From JAAGZL01 sp050291365 (GTDB taxonomy: Bacteria; Pseudomonadota; Gammaproteobacteria; Chromatiales; Chromatiaceae), in assembly GCA_050291365.1 (NCBI GenBank), contig JBNKJS010000017.1, positions 1 to 64,000 of the forward strand: a DNA stretch of 64,000 nucleotides, in the 5' to 3' direction. The notes under the pieces are model-generated. The model saw only the letters and a list, made by a program, of their open reading frames with translations, did not search any database and was not told where the DNA came from. This document shows, piece after piece, positions 47,014 to 55,971 of the stretch. Each line of letters starts with the position of its first letter. The first letter of the stretch is position 1. Made by a program: the position numbers and the translations under genes.

Positions 47014-48258
47014 CTAATAACCTAACATGTGACTTACCAACCCATCCGCTAGCTTGGGTTCAAACCATGTTGACTTGGGCGGCATCACCTCACCGGCATC
47101 GGCCACGGCCATCAGGGCCTCCATTGAGGTGGGGAAAAGGGCAAATGCCAGGGTCATCTCGCCGCTGTCCACCCGCTTCTCTAGACCTTCCAGTCCTCGT
47201 ATGCCGCCAACAAAGTCTATGCGTTCATCCCGGCGCGGATCGGAGATACCCAGCAGCGGTTCGATCAGCTCATTGGCCAACAGACTCACATCCAGGCTTG
47301 CCACCGGATCGTCTGTTGGAATACGTGACTCATCCAGTTGCAGGCTGTACCACTTACCATCCAGATACATGCCGAACTCGGCGGTGGTGGTTGGTTTAAA
47401 AGGTGCGTCACTCTCTCTTAAGGTAAAGCGCTCGGCAACCTTTGCAAGGAAGGTTTCTTTGTCCATGCCGTTCAGATCACGCACCACCCGGTTGTAATCC
47501 AGGATCTGCATCTGATTGTGGGGAAAGATCACACTGAGAAAATAGTTATAGTCCTCCTCTCCGGTGTGATTGGGATTGGCAGCCTTGCTGCTGGCCGCCA
47601 CCCTGGATGCTGCCGCCGAACGGTGATGGCCATCGGCGACATAGAGGGCATCCATAGCATCGAAGGCGTGAGTCAGTTTTGCCACGCTGTCTTGGTCTGA
47701 GACCACCCAGATCTCATGGCGTACACCGTCTGCAGCAGTCACATCCATATCTGGTGTATTGCTGGAGATCTTAGCCAAGGTTGAGTCCACCTCATTATTA
47801 CTGCGATAGACCAGAAACACCGGTCCGGTCTGGGCGTTCAGTGCTTCAATCTGGCGCACCCGGTCATCCTCTTTTTTCGGACGGGTGAATTCATGCTTTT
47901 TGATTCGGTCCTGGTCATAGGCATCCACCGAGGCCGCAGCAACCAGACCGGTCTGCTGATGATCTCCCATGGTCAGGCGGTAGACATAATAACTCGGCTC
48001 TTCGTCCTGGGCCAGAACCCCCTCTTCCCGCATCTTGGCCAGATTCTCCGCCGCCTTGGCGTACACCTCTGGGGCATAAGGATCGGTATCCACCGGAAGA
48101 TCCACCTCAGGACGGGAGATATGCAAAAAGCTCCAGGGGCGACCGACCACCATCTCTCTGGCCTCAGCGGCACTCATAACATCATACGGCGGTGCAGCGA
48201 CATCTGATTCACGACCAGTGGTTGGGCAGAGCCCACGAAAAGCTTTTACTAAGGACAT
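47014..48258 (-). CDS. DUF1015 family protein
   Basis: 414 residues, full-length DUF1015 protein of unknown biochemical role, cytoplasmic, with the conserved block ADGHHRSAAASRVA (about residues 207-220) and N-terminal PPYDVMSAAEAREMV. The family is often annotated as a possible kinase-associated or serine-kinase-like protein, without proof. Its last 95 bp are duplicated 9 kb away at 37936-38030, marking the edge of an island. Confidence 0.9.
   Translation of the reverse strand: MSLVKAFRGLCPTTGRESDVAAPPYDVMSAAEAREMVVGRPWSFLHISRPEVDLPVDTDPYAPEVYAKAAENLAKMREEGVLAQDEEPSYYVYRLTMGDHQQTGLVAAASVDAYDQDRIKKHEFTRPKKEDDRVRQIEALNAQTGPVFLVYRSNNEVDSTLAKISSNTPDMDVTAADGVRHEIWVVSDQDSVAKLTHAFDAMDALYVADGHHRSAAASRVAASSKAANPNHTGEEDYNYFLSVIFPHNQMQILDYNRVVRDLNGMDKETFLAKVAERFTLRESDAPFKPTTTAEFGMYLDGKWYSLQLDESRIPTDDPVASLDVSLLANELIEPLLGISDPRRDERIDFVGGIRGLEGLEKRVDSGEMTLAFALFPTSMEALMAVADAGEVMPPKSTWFEPKLADGLVSHMLGY
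47021..47115. repeat. Right copy of the 95-bp island direct repeat
   Basis: The 3' end of the intact DUF1015 gene. Aligns without gaps to 37936-38030 with about 13 mismatches, and the right-hand 32 bp contain only one. The 9 kb between the copies are AT-rich and carry the glycan-type genes. Confidence 0.85.
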
Positions 48259-48312
48259 ATCTTAATTTTTCCTGAGAATTATATTTTTTTACTATTTTTG
48301 CTAGAAACCACA

Positions 48313-48378
48313 TGTAGGAGCCCAGTCCCCTGGGCGATTGCTCGTATTGGCCATCGCCCGCAGGAGCGGGCTCCTACA
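48313..48378. repeat. REP element TGTAGGAGC...GCTCCTACA
   Basis: Inverted repeat between the DUF1015 start and the htpX stop: TGTAGGAGCCCAGTCCCCTG to GGAGCGGGCTCCTACA. Same family as 16715-16782. Confidence 0.7.
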
Positions 48379-48453
48379 GAATAATAATTCGCACATTATA
48401 CGCTAGATACATTCAGTTTCTCACCACTGAAACTGGTGTTTTATGAATATTAT

Positions 48454-49338
48454 TCAGCGGCTTTCCCGCAAGGCCTGAATACGTTGATCCAACGGCGGAT
48501 GAGAGAGAAACAGGCTGGAGAAACCACCACTGGTCTTGCCTGAAACACCAAAGGCCGCCAGCTTGTCCGGAAGCTCCGGCTGCTCATGTGCCGCCTTCAA
48601 CCTCTCCAGCGCAGCGATCATACTACCACGCCCCGCCAGACCAGCCCCACCAGCATCGGCCCGATACTCTCTCTGCCGGGAGAACCACATCACTATGATG
48701 CCGGCCAGTATACCCAACACCAGTTCGGCCACAATGGTGGTAATCCAAAAGGCGATCCCGTGTCCCCTCTCGTTTTTGAATACAACCCGGTCCACGGTGT
48801 GGCCGATCACCCGGGAGAGGAAGATCACAAAGGTGTTCACCACCCCCTGAATCAACGTCAGGGTAACCATATCGCCGTTGGCTACATGGGTGATCTCATG
48901 GGCCAAAACAGCCTCCACCTCATCCTGGTTCATCTGCTGCATCAGACCGGTGCTTACCGCCACCAGGGCACTGTTGCGATTGGCTCCGGTGGCAAAGGCG
49001 TTGGGTTGGGGAGAATCGAAGATGGCTACCTCAGGCATGCCAATGCCAGCCCGTTGCGCTTGGCTCTGCACCGTATTTACCAACCAGCTCTCAGTGCTGT
49101 TTGCTGGCTGCTCTATCACCCTGGCCCCGGTCATGCGTTTGGCCGACCACTTGGAGATCAATAGAGAGATAAATGATCCACCCATGCCGAAGACAAAGGC
49201 GAAGATAAGCAGTGAGTTGAGGTTTAGATCGACCCCTTGGGCATCCAGATAGCCCTCAAAGCCCAGCAGGCGCATGGAGATATTGAGTACAAAAATGATG
49301 GCAATATTGGTAAGTAGAAACAGGCCGACTCTTTTCAT
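48454..49338 (-). CDS. htpX: Membrane zinc metalloprotease HtpX
   Basis: 294 residues, M48 inner-membrane protease that degrades misfolded membrane proteins. Zinc motif LAHEITHVANGDM (HExxH at about residues 144-148), two N-terminal helices (about 6-24 and 41-62) and two after the motif (about 160-215), third ligand Glu in the YRADAGGAG segment. No linked regulator visible. Confidence 0.96.
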   Translation of the reverse strand: MKRVGLFLLTNIAIIFVLNISMRLLGFEGYLDAQGVDLNLNSLLIFAFVFGMGGSFISLLISKWSAKRMTGARVIEQPANSTESWLVNTVQSQAQRAGIGMPEVAIFDSPQPNAFATGANRNSALVAVSTGLMQQMNQDEVEAVLAHEITHVANGDMVTLTLIQGVVNTFVIFLSRVIGHTVDRVVFKNERGHGIAFWITTIVAELVLGILAGIIVMWFSRQREYRADAGGAGLAGRGSMIAALERLKAAHEQPELPDKLAAFGVSGKTSGGFSSLFLSHPPLDQRIQALRESR

Positions 49339-49381
49339 CTTTCTAGCCTCTTAAAGAAATAGGTTAACCACTAATGCAGGC

Positions 49382-49582
49382 TCAATCCTTCTCTTCAATC
49401 CACGCCGCCTGGATCGCTTCCAGAATCTTTTCTCCGCAGCGTTCGGGATCATCTTCAAACTCTGGCAGCTCCATAACCCAGTTACGCAGATCCACAAAGT
49501 TTACGCTGGTGGGATCTACCTCCGGATGGATCTCATCCAGTTCAATGGCAATATCCAAAACATCTGTCCATTTCAGGCTCAT
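49382..49582 (-). CDS. iscX: Fe-S assembly protein IscX
   Basis: 66-residue acidic protein binding IscS and iron and modulating cluster assembly. Typical MSLKWTDVLDIAIELDEIHP start and DPTSVNFVDLRNWV core. Last gene of the isc operon, 13 bp after fdx. Confidence 0.96.
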   Translation of the reverse strand: MSLKWTDVLDIAIELDEIHPEVDPTSVNFVDLRNWVMELPEFEDDPERCGEKILEAIQAAWIEEKD

Positions 49583-49595
49583 GCCAGATCCCCCC

Positions 49596-49934
49596 TCAGT
49601 GATTTTCCGAAACCATGTTTATGGTGTATTTGGGTATCTCTACCACTAAATCCTCATCCTCCACCTTGGCCTGACAGCTAAGCCGGGATTCCGGCTCCAG
49701 GCCCCAGGCCTTATCCAGCATGTCGTCCTCCAGCTCATCTGACTCCTCCAGGGAATCAAAGCCTTTGCGTATGATGACATGGCAGGTGGTGCAGGCACAG
49801 GACATTTCACAGGCGTGCTCTATCTCAATACCGTGTTCCAGAGCTGCATCACAGATGGTCACGCCTGACTCCACCTCGATGGTCTCCCCTTCCGGGCAGA
49901 TCTCTGCATGGGGTAAAAATGTTATCTTTGGCAT
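49596..49934 (-). CDS. fdx: ISC-type [2Fe-2S] ferredoxin
   Basis: 112 residues, adrenodoxin-like ferredoxin giving electrons for Fe-S assembly. Ligands CEMSCACTTC (C-x5-C-x2-C, about 42-51) and a distal Cys in RLSCQAKV (about 87). It sits between hscA and iscX in the standard order. Confidence 0.96.
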   Translation of the reverse strand: MPKITFLPHAEICPEGETIEVESGVTICDAALEHGIEIEHACEMSCACTTCHVIIRKGFDSLEESDELEDDMLDKAWGLEPESRLSCQAKVEDEDLVVEIPKYTINMVSENH

Positions 49935-49942
49935 ATTAGGGC

Positions 49943-51814
49943 CTATTCAAATTCGTCCACACTATGACCAGACATGGCCTTGGTGACACTAGCGTTCATG
50001 CGCCGCTCCACATAGAACTCACACGCCTTTTCCAGCGCCTCTATCTCCTTCTGTATCTGGATATGGTCACCGGAAGTGGTTATTTCAACCAGGCGTGCCA
50101 ATTGGACCTCAACCTTCTCCCGCTCTTCCGGGTTCAAAAGCGCATCGCCATCCGTGTCCAGGGCGGAACGCAGGGCCTCTATCACCCTCTCCGCCTCCAC
50201 CTGCTGCTCGCGCAGACGTCTTGCCTCCAGATCTTTTTGGGCATAGTCGATGGAGTCCCGCAGCATCCCTTCAATCTCGCTATCAGTAAGACCATAAGAC
50301 GGTTTCACTTCGATTCCTGTCTTCACCCCGCTGGACTTCTCTTCCGCCTCCACATGTAACAGGCCATCTGCATCCACAGAAAAGGTTACCTGGATACGGG
50401 CAGCACCCGCCACCATTGGAGGTATACCCCGCAGTTCAAATCTTGCCAGGGAGCGGCAATCGCTGACCAACTCGCGTTCACCCTGCAGTACATGTACCGC
50501 CAGGGCGGTTTGGCCATCCTTGAAGGTGGTGAACTCCTGGGCTCGGGCCACCGGGATGGTGGTGTTGCGCGGGATGATCTTCTCCACCAGTCCACCCATA
50601 GTCTCGATGCCCAGGGAGAGGGGATTTACATCCAGCAGCAGCATCTCGCCGTCTGGTTTGTTTCCGGCCAGCACATCGGCCTGGATAGCCGCACCTACAG
50701 CTACTACGCGATCCGGGTCTATGCTGGTAAGAACTTCGGTGTTAAAGAAATCTCCCACCATCTCCCGCACCAGTAGCACACGGGTGGAGCCTCCCACCAT
50801 CACTACATCTTCTACATCATCCGCCTTGATGCCGGCATCACGCAGGGCACGTCGACAGGGACCCAGGGTCTTGCGGATCAGGGGCTGAATGAGTTCATTG
50901 AATGTGTCGCGGCTGAGGGTGCCTTTCCAGTAGGTGCCGTCTTCCAGTTCCAGCTTGATCTCTGCTATCTTAGCTTCTGTCAGGGTCTCTTTGGCGGCGC
51001 AGGCATCACGCATGAGACGCCGCAGCATGGCGTGTCCCGCGTCGTCCTTAACGCCGGCCTGCTGCATAATCCACTCCGCTACCAACTGGTCAAGATCATC
51101 CCCGCCCAGGGCAGAGTCTCCACCAGTGGAGAGCACCTCAAACACGCCACGATTGAGACGCAGAATAGAGATATCGAAGGTGCCGCCCCCCAGGTCATAG
51201 ATAGCATGAATCCCGTCGGAACCACTATCCAACCCGTAGGCCACGGCCGCCGCGGTGGGTTCGTTCAGCAGACGCAATACATTCAGCCCTGCCAGTTTGG
51301 CTGCATCCTTGGTGGCCTGACGCTGAGCATCATCGAAATAGGCCGGAACGGTTATGACCACACCGGTCAACTCACCACCCAGGGTCTGCTCCGCTCTTTG
51401 CGCCAGGGTCTTCAGGATCTCAGCCGATACCTCTACCGGGCTGACATCGCCGGCAACGGTATGAATGCGCGGCACTGCGGTGTCATCCTGCCTGAACTCG
51501 TAAGGCAGGCGTTCACCCAGGCTCTTGATGTCCTCAATCCCCCGCCCCAGCAGACGCTTGGCGGAGACAACAGTATTCAATGGATCGGTTGCAGCCTCAG
51601 CTTTGGCCCCATAGCCCACCACTACCTCATCTTGCAGATAACGCACCACCGACGGCAGCCGGTGATGGCCTTCTGCATCTGGTAACGTCTCCGGTTTGGC
51701 CGAGCGCACGCTGGCTACCAGGGAGTTGGTAGTGCCCAGGTCTATGCCCGCCGCTAGTTTATGTTGATGGGGAGCGGCCGACTGGCCCGGCTCTGATAGT
51801 TGCAACAGTGCCAT
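49943..51814 (-). CDS. hscA: Hsp70-type chaperone HscA
   Basis: 623 residues, specialised Hsp70 that releases clusters from IscU. ATPase motifs GIDLGTTNSLVASV (about 24-37) and AIYDLGGGTFDISIL (about 203-217), then the substrate-binding domain starting near residue 400. Start overlaps the hscB stop by 1 bp. Confidence 0.97.
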   Translation of the reverse strand: MALLQLSEPGQSAAPHQHKLAAGIDLGTTNSLVASVRSAKPETLPDAEGHHRLPSVVRYLQDEVVVGYGAKAEAATDPLNTVVSAKRLLGRGIEDIKSLGERLPYEFRQDDTAVPRIHTVAGDVSPVEVSAEILKTLAQRAEQTLGGELTGVVITVPAYFDDAQRQATKDAAKLAGLNVLRLLNEPTAAAVAYGLDSGSDGIHAIYDLGGGTFDISILRLNRGVFEVLSTGGDSALGGDDLDQLVAEWIMQQAGVKDDAGHAMLRRLMRDACAAKETLTEAKIAEIKLELEDGTYWKGTLSRDTFNELIQPLIRKTLGPCRRALRDAGIKADDVEDVVMVGGSTRVLLVREMVGDFFNTEVLTSIDPDRVVAVGAAIQADVLAGNKPDGEMLLLDVNPLSLGIETMGGLVEKIIPRNTTIPVARAQEFTTFKDGQTALAVHVLQGERELVSDCRSLARFELRGIPPMVAGAARIQVTFSVDADGLLHVEAEEKSSGVKTGIEVKPSYGLTDSEIEGMLRDSIDYAQKDLEARRLREQQVEAERVIEALRSALDTDGDALLNPEEREKVEVQLARLVEITTSGDHIQIQKEIEALEKACEFYVERRMNASVTKAMSGHSVDEFE

Positions 51815-52359
51815 TACAAGGCGTCCTCAAGTTCAGCTTCCAGGGATTCGGCATCCTGGTGTAGCTTTTGTAGAAATTGCATCTTCAATACGGTCTCTCG
51901 TGCCTGCTCCAGATGCTCTGGCTCAGCAGATGCAAACTGTTGTGTCAGCTTTTCGATCAGCACCAGGATTCTGTTATCAATACCGCCGATAATATTGGCC
52001 ACCACGTCTAGTGGATCTGCCTGCTCTTTAACCTCGGCCAACTGTTCGCGCAGCTCCATCTGTTCCATCAGGAACTCCATATCCTGGGTTGACTCTCTGC
52101 CATCCCCCATCTCTTTTCCATGCAGCGATAGTAGATATTTGGCACGCAGCATCGGATCTTTCAGGGTCTGGAATGCCTCGTTGATCAGGGTGGCGCCCTG
52201 CATTGAGAGGCGGCGCTCCTGCTCCGAGGCAGAGGCGAATCTGTCTGGGTGTACTACCCGCTGCAGGTTACGATAACTCTCCGCCAGCTCGCTGGCATCA
52301 ACGGAATAACTCACCGGCAGCCCAAACAGTTCATAGTAATTTTTAGAAAAATCTAGCAT
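51814..52359 (-). CDS. hscB: J-domain co-chaperone HscB
   Basis: 181 residues: N-terminal J domain with HPD in RVVHPDRFAS (about 36-45), then a three-helix C-terminal domain that binds IscU and delivers it to HscA. N-terminal NYYELFGLPVSYSVD is typical. Confidence 0.96.
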   Translation of the reverse strand: MLDFSKNYYELFGLPVSYSVDASELAESYRNLQRVVHPDRFASASEQERRLSMQGATLINEAFQTLKDPMLRAKYLLSLHGKEMGDGRESTQDMEFLMEQMELREQLAEVKEQADPLDVVANIIGGIDNRILVLIEKLTQQFASAEPEHLEQARETVLKMQFLQKLHQDAESLEAELEDAL

Positions 52360-52407
52360 GTGACGATTTGTCTGTATTAGTAGCGCTTATCAGATGCCGT
52401 AAAATGA

Positions 52408-52441
52408 TATCCCCTCTCCCATTTAGGAGAAGGGATATGGG
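52408..52441. repeat. Short copy of CCCCTCTCCCC palindrome between iscA and hscB
   Basis: CCCCTCTCCCATTTAGGAGA then AGGG; a compact hairpin in the 99-bp gap between iscA and hscB. It may separate expression of the iscRSUA and hscBA parts. Confidence 0.5.
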
Positions 52442-52458
52442 TAATCTGGTTTAATATC

Positions 52459-52782
52459 CTAGACGGTAAAACTCTCACCACAACCACACTTATCCTTGGT
52501 GTTGGGATTGTTGAACTTAAAACCTTCGTTCAGCCCCTCCTTGCCGTAGTCCAGCTCTGTACCATCCAGGTAGGCAAGGCTCTTTGGATCCACTATTACC
52601 TTGACGCCGCGATCTTCAAAAATCAGATCCTCTTCATTCTTCTCATCGGCGAATTCAAGCACATAGGCCATACCGGAACAGCCCGATGTGCGCACCCCAA
52701 GACGAATCCCCAGGCCGCTGCCGCGATTATCTAAAAAACGCTGCACATGGTTAGCAGCCGCTTCAGTCATAGTTATTGCCAT
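52459..52782 (-). CDS. iscA: Iron-sulfur assembly protein IscA
   Basis: 107-residue A-type carrier. The three ligand cysteines are in RTSGCSGMAYVL (about 35) and CGCGESF (about 99, 101). Start ATG 52782 (MAITMTEAAANHVQRFL) fits the family length; the open frame extends 23 codons upstream into iscU. An AGAGAG site precedes it. Confidence 0.96.
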   Translation of the reverse strand: MAITMTEAAANHVQRFLDNRGSGLGIRLGVRTSGCSGMAYVLEFADEKNEEDLIFEDRGVKVIVDPKSLAYLDGTELDYGKEGLNEGFKFNNPNTKDKCGCGESFTV

Positions 52783-52798
52783 AGATCTCTCTCTTACC

Positions 52799-53185
52799 TT
52801 AAGACTTAGTCTGTTTCTGGGTATAGTCGTTGACTGCAGCCTTGATAGCATCCTCAGCCAACACTGAACAATGAACCTTAACCGGCGGCAGAGCCAGCTC
52901 TTCTGCGATCTCCGAGTTCTTTATCTGCTGAGCCTCTTCCAGGGTCTTACCCTTTACCCATTCGGTCAACAGGCTGCTGGAGGCGATTGCTGATCCGCAG
53001 CCGTAGGTCTTGAACTTGGCATCTTCAATCACGCCTTCGTCACTAACCTTGATCTGCAGACGCATGACATCGCCACAGGCCGGAGCACCAACCATGCCCG
53101 TACCAACGCCCTTATCCTCTTTATCCAGAGTACCCACATTCCGTGGGTTCTCATAATGATCTAAAACCTTATCACTATATGCCAT
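52799..53185 (-). CDS. iscU: Fe-S cluster scaffold IscU
   Basis: 128 residues. Scaffold cysteines in GAPACGDVM, TYGCGSAIASS and KVHCSVLA, the conserved Asp next to the first Cys, and the HscA recognition motif LPPVK just before the third Cys are present. Two adjacent ATGs exist; 53185 is chosen because AGGAG (53197-53193) is 7 nt away. Confidence 0.97.
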   Translation of the reverse strand: MAYSDKVLDHYENPRNVGTLDKEDKGVGTGMVGAPACGDVMRLQIKVSDEGVIEDAKFKTYGCGSAIASSSLLTEWVKGKTLEEAQQIKNSEIAEELALPPVKVHCSVLAEDAIKAAVNDYTQKQTKS

Positions 53186-53261
53186 CATCTCTCTCCTGCT
53201 GTGGTGTCACACCATAATCTGTAGACACCAATAAAATAGTTTCGAGCCTTTATTATTAGTT

Positions 53262-54476
53262 TTAGTGTCCCGACCAATTAATCGACTTAAGATCTATACC
53301 GTCCTGGAACATCTCCCATAGTGGAGAGAGATCACGCAGACGTGTTACCTCATGCCTAAGCTTGTCTACCACCATATCCACCTCTTCTTCGGTGGAAAAC
53401 CGGCCGAAGGTGAAACGAATAGAGCTGTGGGCCAGCTCGTCATCACGACCCAGGGCCCTTAGCACATAGCTCGGCTCCAGGCTGGCCGAGGTGCAGGCGG
53501 AACCGGAAGAGACCGCAATGTCGCGCAAGGCCAGGATCAATGACTCACCCTCTACAAAATTAAAACTAACATTGAGGTTCCCGGCCACCCTCTGTTCCAG
53601 ATCGCCATTCAGGTACACCTCTTCCATGTCCTTAATACCGTCCCAAAGGCGGTTACGCAGTGACAGCAGCTTTTCATTCTCAGACTGCATCTCCTCTTTG
53701 GCAATACGAAATGCCTCGCCCATCCCTACTATCTGATGAGTAGGCAGAGTACCGGAACGCATTCCGCGTTCGTGTCCACCACCATGCATCTGGGCCTCAA
53801 TGCGCACTCTGGGCTTACGCTGTACATATAGGGCGCCAATACCCTTAGGCCCATATATCTTATGGGCGGAAAAAGACATCAAATCGACCTTCATCTCATT
53901 GAGATCGATTGGCACCTTGCCCGCACTCTGGGCAGCATCCACATGAAAAAGCACCTTTTTGGAGCGTGTCAACTCACCTATAGCAGCGATATCTTGCACT
54001 ACGCCAATCTCATTGTTTACATGCATAATCGATACCAGGATGGTGTCATCCCGTATCGCCGCTTCTAGCTTAGCCAGGTCAATCAAACCATTGGGTTCCG
54101 GATCCATGTAGGTTACTTCAAAGCCTTCACGCTCCAGTTGGCGACAGCTATCCAGCACCGCTTTATGCTCAGTCTTGCAGGTGATAATGTGTTTGCCCTT
54201 CTTCTGATAGAAGTGGGCAGCGCCTTTGATAGCAAGGTTGTCTGACTCGGTGGCACCTGAGGTCCAGACGATCTCTTTGGGGTCTGCGTTTACTAAATCA
54301 GCAACATTAGCTCGCGCCTCTTCCACCAGTTTCTCTGCATCCCATCCATACTGGTGAGAACGGGATGCTGGGTTGCCAAATACCCCATCCGGGGTTAGGC
54401 ACTCCATCATGCTCTTAGCAACCCTGGGATCAACCGGTGTGGTGGCCGAATAATCCATATAGATCGGTAACTTCAT
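53262..54476 (-). CDS. iscS: Cysteine desulfurase IscS
   Basis: 404 residues, PLP enzyme donating sulfur to IscU. PLP lysine in SFSAHKIYGPKGIG (about 206), mobile active-site Cys loop SSGSACTSASLEPSY (about 328), and N-terminal YMDYSATTPVDPRV. 35 bp downstream of iscR. Confidence 0.97.
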   Translation of the reverse strand: MKLPIYMDYSATTPVDPRVAKSMMECLTPDGVFGNPASRSHQYGWDAEKLVEEARANVADLVNADPKEIVWTSGATESDNLAIKGAAHFYQKKGKHIITCKTEHKAVLDSCRQLEREGFEVTYMDPEPNGLIDLAKLEAAIRDDTILVSIMHVNNEIGVVQDIAAIGELTRSKKVLFHVDAAQSAGKVPIDLNEMKVDLMSFSAHKIYGPKGIGALYVQRKPRVRIEAQMHGGGHERGMRSGTLPTHQIVGMGEAFRIAKEEMQSENEKLLSLRNRLWDGIKDMEEVYLNGDLEQRVAGNLNVSFNFVEGESLILALRDIAVSSGSACTSASLEPSYVLRALGRDDELAHSSIRFTFGRFSTEEEVDMVVDKLRHEVTRLRDLSPLWEMFQDGIDLKSINWSGH

Positions 54477-54511
54477 TAATACTTACTCCAGAAAATATTC
54501 TGTAAAATATA

Positions 54512-55009
54512 TTACGAAGCAGATTGTGTGCCAGATAGCATCTTTTCTGCTGAATCTTGTTGCGGTGTCTCTGCGCTCAGACCATGAGACGCTGATGCCT
54601 TCTGCACGCAACATTTCTTGACCAAATCATGCAGCGATATACCGCTTAGATGTTGATAGATACGGGAACTGAGATCCTCCCAGAGATCGTGGGTAAGACA
54701 GGGCTGATTCTCATGACAATCGTGAGAACCACGACAGCTTGTGGTGTCGATATTCTCATCCACCGCTGCTATCACCTCAGCAACAGATATCTCTCGTGCA
54801 TCACGACCCAGCATATATCCGCCTCCAGGTCCCCGCACACTGGACACCAGAGATTCTCTACGCAGGCGGGCGAATAGTTGCTCCAGATAGGAGAGCGAAA
54901 TATGCTGTCTGCTGGCCACATCCGCCAGGGTAATCGGACCTGATTCTGCATGAATAGCCAGATCCAGAATTGCCGTTACGGCATAGCGTCCCTTGGTAGT
55001 AAGCTTCAC
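54512..55009 (-). CDS. iscR: Fe-S sensing repressor IscR
   Basis: 165 residues, Rrf2 family. Winged helix (about 1-80, MKLTTKGRYAVTAILDLA start) and [2Fe-2S] ligands CRGSHDCHENQPC (C-x5-C-x5-C, about 92-104) followed by LTH with the His ligand. Binds its own promoter as holo form in the family; a matching operator is upstream. First gene of iscRSUA. Confidence 0.97.
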   Translation of the reverse strand: MKLTTKGRYAVTAILDLAIHAESGPITLADVASRQHISLSYLEQLFARLRRESLVSSVRGPGGGYMLGRDAREISVAEVIAAVDENIDTTSCRGSHDCHENQPCLTHDLWEDLSSRIYQHLSGISLHDLVKKCCVQKASASHGLSAETPQQDSAEKMLSGTQSAS

Positions 55010-55056
55010 GTTGACTACTCCTTATGGCCAGTACATACTATATATCTAATAACTCT

Positions 55057-55089
55057 AATATATAATTACCGAGTAAATTAGTCAACTAT
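55057..55089 (-). promoter_or_regulatory. isc promoter with IscR type 1-like operator
   Basis: On the minus strand TTGACT (55085-55080), a 17-bp spacer and TATATT (55062-55057) form a good sigma70 promoter for iscR. The -35 lies inside ATAGTTGACTAATTTACTCG (55089-55070) followed by GTAAT, close to the type 1 IscR site known from Escherichia coli (ATA..yGACT...AGTCr...TAT). This implies autorepression by [2Fe-2S]-IscR. Confidence 0.8.
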
Positions 55090-55099
55090 TATAATAGTA

Positions 55100-55912
55100 C
55101 TACTTGTGGCCTGAATCATCTCCGTTATCCCCCTCCCTGGACTCTAATTTACTAAGCTCTTCAGCAGTTGAGGCAATCTCGCAGGAATCCAGACTGGGAA
55201 GCTCTACATTCATCTGCTCACCACTCACTGTCTTTATTGCATCGCACATGGTCTGCATGCGCTCATCCAGCACATGGATATGATCCAACATGCAGTTGAT
55301 TGCGTGGGCCACCGGGTCGGGGGCATCCTGAGTTGCGCCGTAGGCGTCAAACCCCATCTTGTCGGCCATATCCTTTCGCCTTTGCTCATCTAGCGGTTTG
55401 TTTGCTTCCACCAAACGCCCAGGCACACCTATCACTGTGGCCCCGTCTGGCACCGGTTTTAAAACCACCGCATTGGAACCAACCCTGGCGTCATCCCCAA
55501 TCGAAATTGGCCCCAGCACCTTGGCACCAGCACCCACAACCACGTTATTTCCCAGGGTTGGGTGACGCTTTCCTTTATCCCAACTGGTGCCTCCAAGGGT
55601 GACGCCATGATAAAGGGTGCAGTCATCACCGATGATTGCGGTCTCACCGATCACTACACCCATACCATGATCGATGAAGAAACGGCGACCGATCTTTGCA
55701 CCTGGATGTATCTCTATACCGGTAACCAAACGGGCAACATTTGAAAGAATGCGGGCCAGCAAACAGAACCCCTTCTCCCATAGAAGATGGGTCAGTCGAT
55801 GCATAAGGGTTGCATGCAGCCCAGGATATGTGGTCAAAACCTCGAAGGTGTTTCGGGCTGCTGGATCTCGCTCAAAAACGCATGCGATATCCTCTTTGAT
55901 TCTGGAAAACAT
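55100..55912 (-). CDS. cysE: Serine O-acetyltransferase
   Basis: 270 residues, left-handed beta-helix hexapeptide-repeat enzyme making O-acetylserine for cysteine synthesis, the substrate source for IscS. The block GIEIHPGAKIGRRFFIDHGM (about 65-84), then GVVIGETAIIGDDCTLYHGV, is diagnostic. It has the short N-terminal helical domain, as in EpsC/NifP-type enzymes, and a C-terminal tail past the beta-helix. It lies 60 bp after trmJ and 90 bp before iscR. Confidence 0.94.
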   Translation of the reverse strand: MFSRIKEDIACVFERDPAARNTFEVLTTYPGLHATLMHRLTHLLWEKGFCLLARILSNVARLVTGIEIHPGAKIGRRFFIDHGMGVVIGETAIIGDDCTLYHGVTLGGTSWDKGKRHPTLGNNVVVGAGAKVLGPISIGDDARVGSNAVVLKPVPDGATVIGVPGRLVEANKPLDEQRRKDMADKMGFDAYGATQDAPDPVAHAINCMLDHIHVLDERMQTMCDAIKTVSGEQMNVELPSLDSCEIASTAEELSKLESREGDNGDDSGHK

Positions 55913-55971
55913 ATTGCTGGCTCCGGCCTTTTTTTGTCCATCTAGTAAAGACTAATTAGTCTACTAGATTA

